DNA of 64,000 bases, from the NCBI RefSeq assembly GCF_016653635.2, contig NZ_CP067422.1, positions 61,001 through 125,000 on the forward strand, given 5' to 3'. The notes below the pieces were generated by a model. The model searched no databases. It was not told the origin of the DNA and worked only from the letters and a program-made list of their open reading frames with translations. Of this stretch, positions 28,252 to 36,302 are shown piece by piece; position 1 is the stretch's first letter, and the number at the start of each line of letters is the position of its first letter. The stretch comes from Skermanella sp. TT6 (GTDB taxonomy: Bacteria; Pseudomonadota; Alphaproteobacteria; Azospirillales; Azospirillaceae). The translations under genes were made by a program, and so were the position numbers.

Positions 28252-28293
28252 GTAGGTCGGCTACAGCGAAGCGGCAGCCGACAATCCGGCTGC
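28252..28293. repeat. REP-like palindromic element, variant
   Basis: GTAGGTCGGCTACAGCGAAG leads into the hairpin GGCAGCC-N8-GGCTGCC (28272-28293 approximately). The head GTAGGTCGG is shared with the REP-like copies elsewhere in the window, but the body differs. Confidence 0.5.
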
Positions 28294-28331
28294 CAGCCTG
28301 TGGCAGCTTGAAACAGACGGGGATCGGGACT

Positions 28332-28493
28332 TCAGCGACGCAGAAGCCGGGCGGGCCAGCTGATTATGTCCAGAAGCCTGTCGCCACTGCCGGTTTTGCG
28401 CTGCATGTCCTCACGGACCTTGGCAGCCTGCCAGAGTGCCATGGCAAGAAAGTAGAAGGCGGGCACGAGGGCCAGCAACACATCAGGCTCCAT
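28332..28493 (-). CDS. Small membrane protein (53 aa)
   Basis: MEPDVLLALVPAFYFLAMAL starts a single hydrophobic helix followed by a basic tail (WPARLLRR). The ATG lies 11 nt inside the end of the preceding membrane-protein gene, an overlap that suggests co-translation. I do not recognise it. It could be a partner of the four-helix protein upstream. Confidence 0.5.
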   Translation of the reverse strand: MEPDVLLALVPAFYFLAMALWQAAKVREDMQRKTGSGDRLLDIISWPARLLRR

Positions 28494-28944
28494 TGCTCCC
28501 GTCTCCCTTGCCCACGTCCGAACTCAAAGTGGCGATTGCCATATCAACATTATAGGCAAAAATAGTTCCCGCGACAACAAGTGTGCAAACGGCTAGCCAT
28601 GCAGCCCAATGTTGTGAAACGCCAGACACTGCCATCAGGCCAAAGAGCAACCATAGGAAGATCGTTACCGATAAGAGATGATAGAAGCTCACCTTCAGGT
28701 GCGTTGTCCATTTGCGTTCGACCTTGGAAACGTTCAAGAGCGAGCCCGATCCAAGAGCAAGGGCAAGGAAGATCAAGTGGCCAAGCCAGTTTTGATTCTC
28801 AAACGCGATCGCATTTTCGAATTTTATGACCTCAATCGCAACGGAAGCTGCAACAAGTAGATGGGCTAATAGGGGAAGCAGGCCCAATAAACAACCAACA
28901 TAGAACGTAGTTTGTGCTTCTCGCTTACTTTCACTGATTTTCAT
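28483..28944 (-). CDS. Unknown four-helix membrane protein (153 aa)
   Basis: Four hydrophobic segments are visible (about residues 14-38, 52-70, 85-108 and 113-132), with a hydrophilic, Ser/Asp/Gly-rich C-terminus. No motif identifies a family. The gene is clearly more AT-rich than the flanking DNA and uses codons such as AAA and ATT freely, a sign of acquisition. It overlaps the 53-residue gene at its 3' end. No function can be assigned. Confidence 0.65.
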   Translation of the reverse strand: MKISESKREAQTTFYVGCLLGLLPLLAHLLVAASVAIEVIKFENAIAFENQNWLGHLIFLALALGSGSLLNVSKVERKWTTHLKVSFYHLLSVTIFLWLLFGLMAVSGVSQHWAAWLAVCTLVVAGTIFAYNVDMAIATLSSDVGKGDGSNGA

Positions 28945-29309
28945 CGCATTACGCCAAGAATCAGAATTAACCTTACCGCTTTGACCACTGCATATTCATT
29001 GGTCACTGCATCCTAGCGTATTATCACGGCTCGCCGCAACAATGGTGACGCCGATCAGCAATATTTTCACTGATCTCGTTCGCGACACTTAGGCTTGATA
29101 CTAAACGCATCGACTGGACGGCTTGAATGTCTGCATTTCCAATACTCGAAGAAAGAAACATCCGTCATGTGATCCAGTGTCAATCCCTGAATGGATTAGT
29201 TATTGAAGGCCCATTCAAGAATCATTTCAATTCATGATAAAATACTGTGGTAAACGCTCGCCAAAATGGAAACAAAACTCTTGCCAATACATGTAGCATA
29301 TAATGAGCA

Positions 29310-29329
29310 GCACTGTAGGGCCGCAGTGC
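29310..29329. terminator. Hairpin at the end of an unknown gene
   Basis: GCACTG and CAGTGC enclose an eight-base loop, immediately beyond the stop of the 223-residue gene on the minus strand. A short T-run (CTTTT) follows on the + strand, so it could terminate either direction weakly. The remaining intergenic DNA (28945-29309) is AT-rich and shows no gene. Confidence 0.45.
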
Positions 29330-29333
29330 CTTT

Positions 29334-30005
29334 TCAAATCTGATAACAGCCACCTTTGTATTGTTCACGGGCCTTCCCGCACAGCTTCTCGGCATTAGCA
29401 AAAAGGGTCATTTCAAAATGGACAAGCGGGTGACCTCGCCTATCGCTTAAACTTTTAATAAGTTTAAGGTACTCTCGATAAGTATTGTCGCGCTCTAAAG
29501 ACTGCCAGCCTCCCTCATCCACAAGAAGCTTTTTCCCAAATGTTTTGGTAAATCCACTCTTTCCGTAGATTTTTGTGTTCCGGCCTTGGGGATAATTGAA
29601 GAATACTCCCGGTCCGTGCGGCTTGCTGAAGATTATTTGTACAGCATTGAGTGCCGCTGCAACGCGAGAGTCATAAATCGCATACTTTTCAGGATTGGCA
29701 ATTGCGAAGATTTTTGAGTAGGTTGTGACTCTCTCGATTGGTAAAGGCGGATCATCCAAGCCAGCAAGATCAACGTACCGTTCGAGATTTTCAGGTTTAT
29801 TCCTCGGTATGCCGCCCCATTTTACGACAATATCGTGAGCTATGGATATTCTTTTATTACGATCGCCTAGCCTCCACTCCGCTGATTTCTCGCTCTTCCA
29901 AACAATTGTCTGGTCATAATTGCGAGAATTTTTCCCTCGTGGCCAGCAATACTCTAAGAACTCTGAGGCATCAGAATCGAAATAATCATCGACAGCTTGG
30001 ATCAT
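29334..30005 (-). CDS. Unknown protein in AT-rich island (223 aa)
   Basis: The soluble 223-residue protein starts MIQAVDDYFDSDASEFL. It contains ERVTTYSKIFAIANPEKYAIYDSRVAAALN; a YDSRVAAAL-like motif occurs in several poorly described proteins, some close to helix-hairpin-helix DNA-binding folds, but I cannot place it. It has no signal peptide or membrane helix. Base composition is far more AT-rich than the host background, as for the neighbouring membrane proteins, so the block was probably acquired together. A defence function is possible but unproven. Confidence 0.65.
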   Translation of the reverse strand: MIQAVDDYFDSDASEFLEYCWPRGKNSRNYDQTIVWKSEKSAEWRLGDRNKRISIAHDIVVKWGGIPRNKPENLERYVDLAGLDDPPLPIERVTTYSKIFAIANPEKYAIYDSRVAAALNAVQIIFSKPHGPGVFFNYPQGRNTKIYGKSGFTKTFGKKLLVDEGGWQSLERDNTYREYLKLIKSLSDRRGHPLVHFEMTLFANAEKLCGKAREQYKGGCYQI

Positions 30006-30735
30006 GATACTCCGCCCTTAACTACCTTTGATCGTAATGGCAGAACATTCACAATAGTCAATCTCGGGCACGTTCAAATCAAGTCCTGTTAAGTATACAT
30101 TAAGTACAGTATCATGAATCCAAAACGAATCCGGATGAACGTTCTGCGTAGCCAATCCGGTGCCTCTACTCACCCTAGCTTGTCCAAATTGAGCTCAAGA
30201 ACACACTCTTGACTTTTCGGAGTAACCCCCTCAGTCTCGCCACACCCATGCACCCGCAGGGCGGCCGAACCGAGAAGGTGGAAGCTCTCGATCCGGCCTG
30301 ACCATCGATAACCCCCATTTAGGATGAGTATCAATGGCTGACGCACTCCATAGCACAACGCCCGGCGCGTTGCCGCGCCGAAATTTCCCGTCATGGGCCG
30401 CGGTGGTTCCCACCGCCGCGGCGGGGTTGAAGGGGGGCGTCGCGGTTTTCCGCGGCGTCCCGATCGGCGGAGCGCCACTTCGTCGGATGCGCCCGGCCGC
30501 CTGACCACCGCGTCCGCCGTCGCGGCTCCCGACCCGCTCGGGCCTGACCTGATCCCGCCCGGGATGGCTCGGTGCCGTCCCGCAACTCGCTCTTTTCAGC
30601 ATCGCGCCCTCCCCGCCCCTGCGGCCGGATGCGCGGAGCGATCTCCCATGTCTGGAAAACCTATGCATTTCGAAAGCTCGGCGTTGCTCGAACGTCGCTC
30701 CTGCCCGGTTGCCCCGGCCTGAACGGAGTCAATGA
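30006..30735. other. 730-bp intergenic stretch, composition boundary
   Basis: The first ~340 bases are AT-rich and hold the likely promoter of the 223-residue gene (TTAAGTATACATTAAGTA). From ~30360 the DNA switches sharply to GC-rich with a CCGCGGTGG/CCACCGCCGCGG hairpin near 30397-30420. Short open frames here have arginine-rich, shadow-like translations, and I accept none as a gene. Confidence 0.6.
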
Positions 30736-30969
30736 ATGCGCACTCTCGGGAAGCTATTGGTTATCTGGGGCGCGCTGCTGCCGCTCCTGATCCTGCCCAC
30801 CACCGCCGACAGTATCAGCCAGAAGGTCGCGGTCCTGAACCTCCGGCTCGATTACCAAGCCTACATGTTCGGCGAGGAGGTGGGTTACGATTCCGTGATC
30901 GTCGCCGGACTGATCATTGTCGGCATCGGGCTGTCCTTCCGCGCCATCGGCCGGGCGGGGCAGCGTTAG
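30736..30969 (+). CDS. Small membrane protein (77 aa)
   Basis: MRTLGKLLVIWGALLPLLIL forms a first helix or signal anchor; a second hydrophobic segment follows (SVIVAGLIIVGIGLSF). The GC-rich coding pattern matches the host. CGGAG lies ~8 nt upstream of the ATG. Function is unknown. It is tail-to-tail with the PIN toxin gene, 13 nt away. Confidence 0.6.
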   Translation: MRTLGKLLVIWGALLPLLILPTTADSISQKVAVLNLRLDYQAYMFGEEVGYDSVIVAGLIIVGIGLSFRAIGRAGQR

Positions 30970-30982
30970 CGTGAAACGCCGA

Positions 30983-31366
30983 TTACCACAGGCGTGTCAC
31001 GATGCCGTCAAAAACCGTGTCGGCCGACACCAGAGGCAAGTTGTAGTGCATTGCCGTGGCTGCCAGCAATCGGTCGAACGGATCGCGGTGAGTCCAGGGC
31101 ATCATGCCTGCCGCAATGCAGATCGCTGGATCGAAGCCTGCGACCGATCCGCCCTGTTCGTCCAGCAGTGCCGCCAATTGGCCGACGAAGGGCTCCATCT
31201 CCGGCCATTTGCCGAGCCGGACCTTCTGCGCGATTTCAAAGAACGTTATCGGGCTGACCAGCACCATGTCAGCCGCCTCGATGGCGGCAAGGGCCGGCTT
31301 CGTCAGGCGTCCGTCCCCGGCCAGGCTCCAGGCCCAGGCATGGGTATCGAGGAGGATCGCCGTCAC
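30983..31366 (-). CDS. PIN-domain toxin (VapC-like)
   Basis: The 127-residue PIN protein has acidic residues at the expected places: LLDTHAWAW near the start, an internal FFEIAQK, and RDPFDRLLAATA with SADTVFD near the end. PIN toxins are metal-dependent ribonucleases that often cut tRNA. The GTG start at 31364-31366 overlaps the antitoxin stop (GTGA); an upstream start would add only MGRGP-. Coupled translation with the antitoxin is usual for this family. Confidence 0.88.
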   Translation of the reverse strand: MTAILLDTHAWAWSLAGDGRLTKPALAAIEAADMVLVSPITFFEIAQKVRLGKWPEMEPFVGQLAALLDEQGGSVAGFDPAICIAAGMMPWTHRDPFDRLLAATAMHYNLPLVSADTVFDGIVTRLW

Positions 31367-31596
31367 CGGCCCCCTTCCCACAGATGGAGATCGCTCTCGT
31401 CCATCGGCTCGAAAAAGTCGGGACCGGTGCCAAGCTTACCCTTGAGCAGACCGATCTTGAACGATCCTTGCGAGACCGGAACGAGCCGGACAACCGGCTT
31501 GCTGCCCTTGGCGATGACGATTTCCTCGCCGCTCAGCGCCGCCTCGATGAGCTTGGACAAGTTGGTCTTGGCAGCGTGAATGGTAACTTGCTTCAT
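31363..31596 (-). CDS. Phd/YefM-type antitoxin
   Basis: The 77-residue protein starts MKQVTIHAAKTNLSKLIEAA, the N-terminal DNA-binding fold of Phd/YefM antitoxins, followed by EEIVIAKGSKPVVRL; its C-terminal tail should neutralise the PIN toxin. AGGAGGGG lies 6 nt upstream of the ATG, inside an operator-like palindrome. A longer open frame upstream lacks family resemblance and crosses the promoter, so I reject it. Confidence 0.88.
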   Translation of the reverse strand: MKQVTIHAAKTNLSKLIEAALSGEEIVIAKGSKPVVRLVPVSQGSFKIGLLKGKLGTGPDFFEPMDESDLHLWEGGR

Positions 31597-31602
31597 TCCA
31601 GC

Positions 31603-31650
31603 CCCTCCTGACAGGAGGGACACTCTAGTCAGCCCGCCTAGGTTAGTCAA
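31603..31650 (-). promoter_or_regulatory. Promoter and operator of the PIN toxin-antitoxin pair
   Basis: On the minus strand TTGACT (31645-31650) and TAGAGT (31622-31627) are 17 bp apart, a good sigma-70 arrangement. Downstream, CCCTCCTG-A-CAGGAGGG (31603-31619) is a perfect palindrome that includes the ribosome site. Binding of the antitoxin there would block both transcription and translation. Confidence 0.7.
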
Positions 31651-32082
31651 GTTAGCTAGGATGATCTTGCCGCCATCATGTGCGGACTGTCTACCCACGG
31701 TGGAAGATGGCATATGAAAGTCTGGAGTCTCCCCACAGACAGAGACGCTCTCATCGAGACAAGACCTTGTCGGAGAGTGCGCGTCTCGTGAACCGCGGGT
31801 GCCGGATGATTGCAGACGGAAATGATTATCCAAGCCTTATCTGCGCCCATCTGCGTTCATCTGTGGACAACTTATTGACTTGAAACAGCATCAACCAACT
31901 TCGGGTTGTTTCGGGTAAATTCCAGGATCTTCTCTTCAAATGCGAAGACAACAAGGCGATGACCGGTTCGAGCGACGTGGCGGACGGACGTGAATTACCA
32001 ATGGCCAGGACACATTGTTCTGTATTTGTTCCCCATTTTCCTGTAAGCTCCCCGGCACCATCTACCGCCGAGGGCCGCCGCC
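31651..32082. other. Intergenic region with hairpin-repeat fragment
   Basis: There is no convincing gene in this stretch. It contains one arm of the hairpin repeat family (31837-31866). The last ~100 bases, with TGTTCTGTATTTG and TTTTCCTGTAAG, are the likely promoter area of the terminase-like gene. Confidence 0.55.
31837..31866. repeat. Hairpin repeat, copy 3 (single arm)
   Basis: TTATCTGCGCCCATCTGCGT and TCATCTGTGG match the right arm at 10736-10762 at most positions. No partner arm is visible close by, so this is a solo half-element. Confidence 0.7.
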
Positions 32083-32703
32083 ATGTCCGATGCAACTCCC
32101 GTGATCCGCCTCACCGCCCGGCACGAGGCTTTCTGTCAGGCCATGGCCGCCAATGTCGGCGGGGCCGAGGCCGCGCGCCGGGCCGGCTATTCGCCCAAAG
32201 GCGCCAAGCAGCGCGGGGCGTACCTGATGGCCCGGCCGGAGATCCGCATCCGCGTCGATCAGCTCCGGGCGGCCCGTTCCGCCGGGATCGAGGTCGAGTT
32301 GAAGGAAGCGGCAGAGACGGTCAAGGCGATCATCGCCGACGCGATGGAGAAGAAGCAGTGCGCCCTGGCGCTGCGCGCCGTCGAGCTGCGCCTGAAGCTG
32401 TGCGGCATCATGCTCGACAAGCGCATCCCCCATCTGTTCACGGCCGCCCCGCACCCCGACGCCGACCTGGAGGCGCACGACTTCGACCCGGCCGAGGAGA
32501 ACGACGGGCGCATGGCCGGCGCGGCCGTTGAAATAGTGACCTCGAATAGTGACCCGGCGCCGCGATCGAAGACAGCTCCCAAGCCGGCCCCCTTCGCCCC
32601 GCGCCGGGCACCCGCCTTGATGACCTCGACCTCGCTGACCTCGACCTCGTTGACCCAGCCCGGCCGGTGGACCAGCGCAGTAGCTTTGGTCGGGTCGCCG
32701 TAG
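32083..32703 (+). CDS. Terminase small subunit-like protein (phage remnant)
   Basis: The N-terminal ~60 residues (LTARHEAFCQAMAANVGGAE, ARRAGYSPKGAKQRGAYLM) match the helix-turn-helix DNA-recognition domain of Terminase_2 small subunits, which mark phage DNA for packaging. The C-terminal third is low-complexity and ends in Thr/Ser repeats (TSTSLTSTSLT) before running into a REP-like element, so the tail looks eroded or replaced. No large terminase or other phage gene is nearby. It is an orphan; a domesticated DNA-binding role is possible. Confidence 0.72.
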   Translation: MSDATPVIRLTARHEAFCQAMAANVGGAEAARRAGYSPKGAKQRGAYLMARPEIRIRVDQLRAARSAGIEVELKEAAETVKAIIADAMEKKQCALALRAVELRLKLCGIMLDKRIPHLFTAAPHPDADLEAHDFDPAEENDGRMAGAAVEIVTSNSDPAPRSKTAPKPAPFAPRRAPALMTSTSLTSTSLTQPGRWTSAVALVGSP

Positions 32704-32795
32704 GTCGGCCTCGGCCGAAGGCCGACGCCGACACCATCGCCGGAGCGTTGATGCGAGGCGTCGGCGTTCGCCCTGACGGGCGAAGGCCGACCTAC
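32700..32795. repeat. REP-like palindromic element, copy B
   Basis: GTAGGTCGGCCTCGGCCGAA starts the left half and CGAAGGCCGACCTAC ends the right half; the centre contains GCCGGAGCGTTGATG. It is the most complete of the copies and overlaps the final codon of the terminase-like gene. Confidence 0.8.
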
Positions 32796-32815
32796 GGCAC
32801 ACCGCGCCGGTTCCG

Positions 32816-33382
32816 TCACTCCAGGTTGGTGTGCCGCGCGCGCATGTCCTCCGCGCCGATGCCCAGCCTTTGGCGCAGCAGCAGGACCAGCACTTCGAAG
32901 AACACGTACTGCGCGCCCTCGAAGGCGCTTCCCATGGACAGCACCGCGCTGGCCGCGGGGCCGGAATCGTTCGCCATGGTCTGGGCCGGCAGGCACATCA
33001 CCAGGTCGGCGGCGCGCGCCGCACCGCCTCCGGGCTGGGCGGTGACGACCGCGACCCGGGCGCCCGCCGCCTTCGCAACGACCATCAGGGCATTGACCGT
33101 CGCGAACTCCCCCGGCCCCGCGCTGACCACCAGCAGATCGCCGGCGCCGACCGCCGGCGTCGTCATGTCGCCCACGGGATGGGCGTCCAGGCCCATGTGG
33201 AACAGGCGCATGGTCAGCGCCCGCATCATCAGCCCTTCCCGGCCGACGCCGTGCAGGACGATTCGCCGGGCGGCGGCGATCGCCTCGACCAGTTCCGCCA
33301 CCGCCGTTTCGTCGATCGTCCGGAAGGTCGCGGCGATCTCGGCGCAGGCTTGGGAAGCCAGTGCTGCAACGCTCTCGGTCAT
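32816..33382 (-). CDS. SIS-domain sugar-phosphate isomerase (hexuloisomerase-like)
   Basis: The 188-residue single SIS domain has VLHGVGREGLMMRALTMRL, a phosphosugar-binding loop, and the 6-phospho-3-hexuloisomerase pattern MGLDAHPVGDMTTPAVGAGD. HxlB enzymes isomerise hexulose 6-phosphate to fructose 6-phosphate. No hexulose-phosphate synthase is visible, so here it probably handles another ketose phosphate of the polyol pathway (inference). AGGAAA precedes the ATG. It is the last gene downstream of the SorC regulator. Confidence 0.85.
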   Translation of the reverse strand: MTESVAALASQACAEIAATFRTIDETAVAELVEAIAAARRIVLHGVGREGLMMRALTMRLFHMGLDAHPVGDMTTPAVGAGDLLVVSAGPGEFATVNALMVVAKAAGARVAVVTAQPGGGAARAADLVMCLPAQTMANDSGPAASAVLSMGSAFEGAQYVFFEVLVLLLRQRLGIGAEDMRARHTNLE

Positions 33383-33419
33383 ATCATTTCCTGGGTCGTT
33401 TCCGGGGTCAATTCGGGGG

Positions 33420-34397
33420 TCATTTCCGGGGTTGGCGGCTGACCAGCCGTTCGGCGGTCGCCTCGTCGATCACGAGCTCGTGGACGAAGTTGCGCAGCAG
33501 GACGGCGCGGATGATGTCGGCCTTGTACGGCCCGCCGGACACCAGGACGACCTTCCTGACCCGTTTCAGGTCCTCCAGGTCCAGCGCGATCACCCGGCGG
33601 TTCAGCGGGTGGTCGACCTCCTCGCCGTCCTTGTTCAGATAGTGGCCCAGCAGGTCGCCGACAGCACCCGCGGCCTTCAGGGTCTTGGCGTCCTCCGGGC
33701 TGACCAGCCCCAGCTCGATCATCAGCGACCGCTTGGTCAGGTCGCCGACGGTGACCAGGGCGATGTCGGCGGTGCGGGCCTTGCCCAGCACGTCCTGGAC
33801 CGAGGCCTCGGCCAGGATCATGTCGCGGTACTCGTCCGAACTCGCATAGACCGGGGCCGCCAGGTAATAATAAGAGCCGCCGAACAGGCTGGCGAAGCTC
33901 GACGCGATCTCCGCCGTGTTGTTGGCCGAGCCGTAATGCAGGCCGCCCAGCAGCGACAGCACCGTCATGTTGGGCAGCGACCGGCCGCGCGTCTCGCGCA
34001 CCGCCTGCCGCAACGTCCGCCCCCAGCCGACCGCCAGGGTGCAGCCGTCGAACACCTGGTCGTGGATATAGGGCGCCACGCCGACGCCCAGGACGCGGAA
34101 GATGAAGCGGTCGTCCTCCGGAGTCGGCACGACCGTCACCCGCGACAGGCCGTAGAGCTGTTCCAGCTCGTATTCCAGCTTGATGCAGGAGGCCAACTTG
34201 GAATTGATCCGGATCTGGACGACGCCGGTCTCCCGGCTGGTCGCCAGGGCCTTGTTGACCCGCACCCGCGTGATGCCGAAGCGGTCCGCGATCTGCTGCT
34301 GGGTCATGTCGGTGATATAGTAATACCACGCGATGCGGATGTTCAGCTGCTCGTCCGAGCTGGTGGCCACATCGTCGTCCAGGCTCCTGGTCTGCAC
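33420..34397 (-). CDS. SorC-family sugar-responsive regulator
   Basis: The 325-residue protein has an N-terminal helix-turn-helix (DMTQQQIADRFGITRVRVNK) and a C-terminal SorC sugar-phosphate-sensing domain (CTLAVGWGRTLRQAV, VLSLLGGL, VVLVSGGPYKADII). I chose GTG 34397 because AAGGAAAA lies just upstream; an ATG at 34430 is possible. Such regulators bind palindromes and respond to a phosphorylated sugar. The likely target is the TTGTAA palindrome upstream of the dehydrogenase gene. Confidence 0.9.
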   Translation of the reverse strand: MQTRSLDDDVATSSDEQLNIRIAWYYYITDMTQQQIADRFGITRVRVNKALATSRETGVVQIRINSKLASCIKLEYELEQLYGLSRVTVVPTPEDDRFIFRVLGVGVAPYIHDQVFDGCTLAVGWGRTLRQAVRETRGRSLPNMTVLSLLGGLHYGSANNTAEIASSFASLFGGSYYYLAAPVYASSDEYRDMILAEASVQDVLGKARTADIALVTVGDLTKRSLMIELGLVSPEDAKTLKAAGAVGDLLGHYLNKDGEEVDHPLNRRVIALDLEDLKRVRKVVLVSGGPYKADIIRAVLLRNFVHELVIDEATAERLVSRQPRK

Positions 34398-34463
34398 GGC
34401 TTTTCCTTCCCGCATCGTCGGACCGTCCATCGTCGGACTGTCACCGGCCCCTGTCAGTACATC

Positions 34464-35333
34464 CTATTTCACCGCTCCCATGGTCAATCCCTGGACGAGG
34501 TGCTTGGACACCATCAGGGCGAAGACGATGACCGGCAGGACGATCAGCGTGCCGGTCGCCATGATCTCGCCCCACGGCAGGTCGTAGCCGCTCATGAAGC
34601 TGGTCGCCGCCACCGGGGCCGTCCGCGCCGCGTTGCGCGTCAGGACCAGGGCATAGAGCAGTTCGTTCCACGAGAAGATGAAGGAGAAGATCGCCGACAC
34701 GGCGACGCCGGGCATGGCGAGCGGCAAGGCGATCCGCCAGAAGATGGTGAAGCGCGAGGCGCCGGCCAGCCGGGCCGCCTCGTCCAGGTCCTTCGGAACG
34801 CCGCGGAACTGGTCGGTGCAGATCCACACCACGATCGGCAGGTTGAAGGTCAGGTAGACCAGGATCAGCACGAGATGCGTGTCGATCATGCCGAAGGTCC
34901 GCGCCATCAGGAAGATCGGCAGCGCCACGACGATCGGGCTCAGCATGCGGTTGGTGATGAACCAGAACCACAGCTCCCCCTTGGCCTTGAACTCGAACCG
35001 GGCCAGCGCATAGGCCGCCGGCGTGCCCAGCCCCACTGCCAGCACCGTCGTGGAGACCGCTATGATGATCGAGTTGATCAGGCTGGACAGGACGTCGCGG
35101 TTGAACAGCACCTCGAAGTAATTGTCCAGCCGGGGCGTGAAGACCCAGATCGGCGGCGACGCCAGGGCCTCAGCCTGGGTCTTCAGGCTGGTCGCCACCA
35201 TCCAGTAGAACGGGAACACGGCGAACAGGAAGATCGCGAGCAGCCCGACCAGGTGCCAGGCGGTCACCATACGCTTCGGCTTGCTTCGCTGGAACGTCGC
35301 CGGGACGGCGCTGTCGGCGGTTGCCACGGCCAT
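34464..35333 (-). CDS. ABC sugar/polyol permease (MalG type)
   Basis: The 289-residue membrane protein has six hydrophobic segments and the EAA loop DLDEAARLAGASRFTIFWRIALP that contacts the ATPase. It fits the CUT1 carbohydrate family. It starts 3 nt after the partner permease gene. Together with that permease it forms the channel for the solute delivered by the binding protein at 36303-37640. Confidence 0.93.
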   Translation of the reverse strand: MAVATADSAVPATFQRSKPKRMVTAWHLVGLLAIFLFAVFPFYWMVATSLKTQAEALASPPIWVFTPRLDNYFEVLFNRDVLSSLINSIIIAVSTTVLAVGLGTPAAYALARFEFKAKGELWFWFITNRMLSPIVVALPIFLMARTFGMIDTHLVLILVYLTFNLPIVVWICTDQFRGVPKDLDEAARLAGASRFTIFWRIALPLAMPGVAVSAIFSFIFSWNELLYALVLTRNAARTAPVAATSFMSGYDLPWGEIMATGTLIVLPVIVFALMVSKHLVQGLTMGAVK

Positions 35334-35336
35334 GGG

Positions 35337-36245
35337 TCAGATCTCCCGGTAGACGAACTTGATGTAGAGGCGGGCCAGGATGATGGTCAGGATCAGCAGC
35401 AGGATCGCCTGCGCCGACGCCACCCCCTGGTCGAAGACCCGGAAGCCGACCCGCTGGATATAGACGCTGACCAGCTCGGTCGCGGCCCCCGGCCCGCCCC
35501 GGGTCATGGTGAAGACGGTGTCGAACATCTTCAGGATGTCGGCCGTCCGCAGGATCAGGATCACCGTGATGCTGGGCAGCAGGAACGGCAGCTGGACGTA
35601 GCGGACGATCTGCCAGCGGCTGCGGGTCTCCAGCCTCGCCGCCTCCTCGATCTCGGTCGGGACCATGGTCAGGCCGGCCAGCAGGACAAGGGCGCAGAAC
35701 GGCGTCCACTGCCAGATGTCCATCAGCGCCACCGCGATGAAGGCGTTGGTGGTGTCGCCCAGCCACTCGACCGGGCCGCTCCCGACCAGCGTCAGCAGGG
35801 CGTTGGCGACACCGAAATCGCGGTTGAAGATCAGCCTTCCGATCAGCCCGACCACGGCCGGCGCGGTCGCCAGCGGGATCACCAGGCTCAGCCGCGCCAG
35901 CAGCTTGAAGCCGGACAGGCCCGGCTTGTGAAGCAGCAGGGCGATCGCCAGCCCCAGCGCGATCTGGATCGGCACGACGGTGACCAGGAAGGTGAAGGTC
36001 CGCCCCAGCGCGCCCCAGAAGGACGGGTCGTAGAAGACCGTCAGGTAGTTGTCGAACCCGACGAAGGGCGTCGCGTCGCGCGGGCGGGCCAGGTTGTAGC
36101 GCCGGAACGAGTTGACCAGCGCGAACACCGTCGGGAAGATCCCGATCAGCGCCAGCGCCACCACCGCCGGGGCCAGGAAGGCGAAGGCCGCCCGCCCGTT
36201 GTTCCAGAGCGTGGGAAACACGGCCGGCTTGGTTCCGCTGGGCAT
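35337..36245 (-). CDS. ABC sugar/polyol permease (MalF type)
   Basis: The 302-residue membrane protein has an N-terminal helix (FAFLAPAVVALALIGI), further segments, and the EAA loop EIEEAARLETRSRWQIVRYVQLP. It is the MalF-like partner of the MalG-type permease. GAGGGAG precedes the ATG. It lies between the binding-protein gene and the second permease in one operon. Confidence 0.93.
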   Translation of the reverse strand: MPSGTKPAVFPTLWNNGRAAFAFLAPAVVALALIGIFPTVFALVNSFRRYNLARPRDATPFVGFDNYLTVFYDPSFWGALGRTFTFLVTVVPIQIALGLAIALLLHKPGLSGFKLLARLSLVIPLATAPAVVGLIGRLIFNRDFGVANALLTLVGSGPVEWLGDTTNAFIAVALMDIWQWTPFCALVLLAGLTMVPTEIEEAARLETRSRWQIVRYVQLPFLLPSITVILILRTADILKMFDTVFTMTRGGPGAATELVSVYIQRVGFRVFDQGVASAQAILLLILTIILARLYIKFVYREI

Positions 36246-36302
36246 GGACGCGGATCTCCCTCGATAGATGATGGAGGGGCGGCGTCCCGCCGCCCCATCC
36301 TG

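Noticed and set aside
30170-30722. Overlapping short open frames in the intergenic region
   Set aside because: Their translations are Arg/Pro-rich or random-like, lack ribosome sites and resemble no family.
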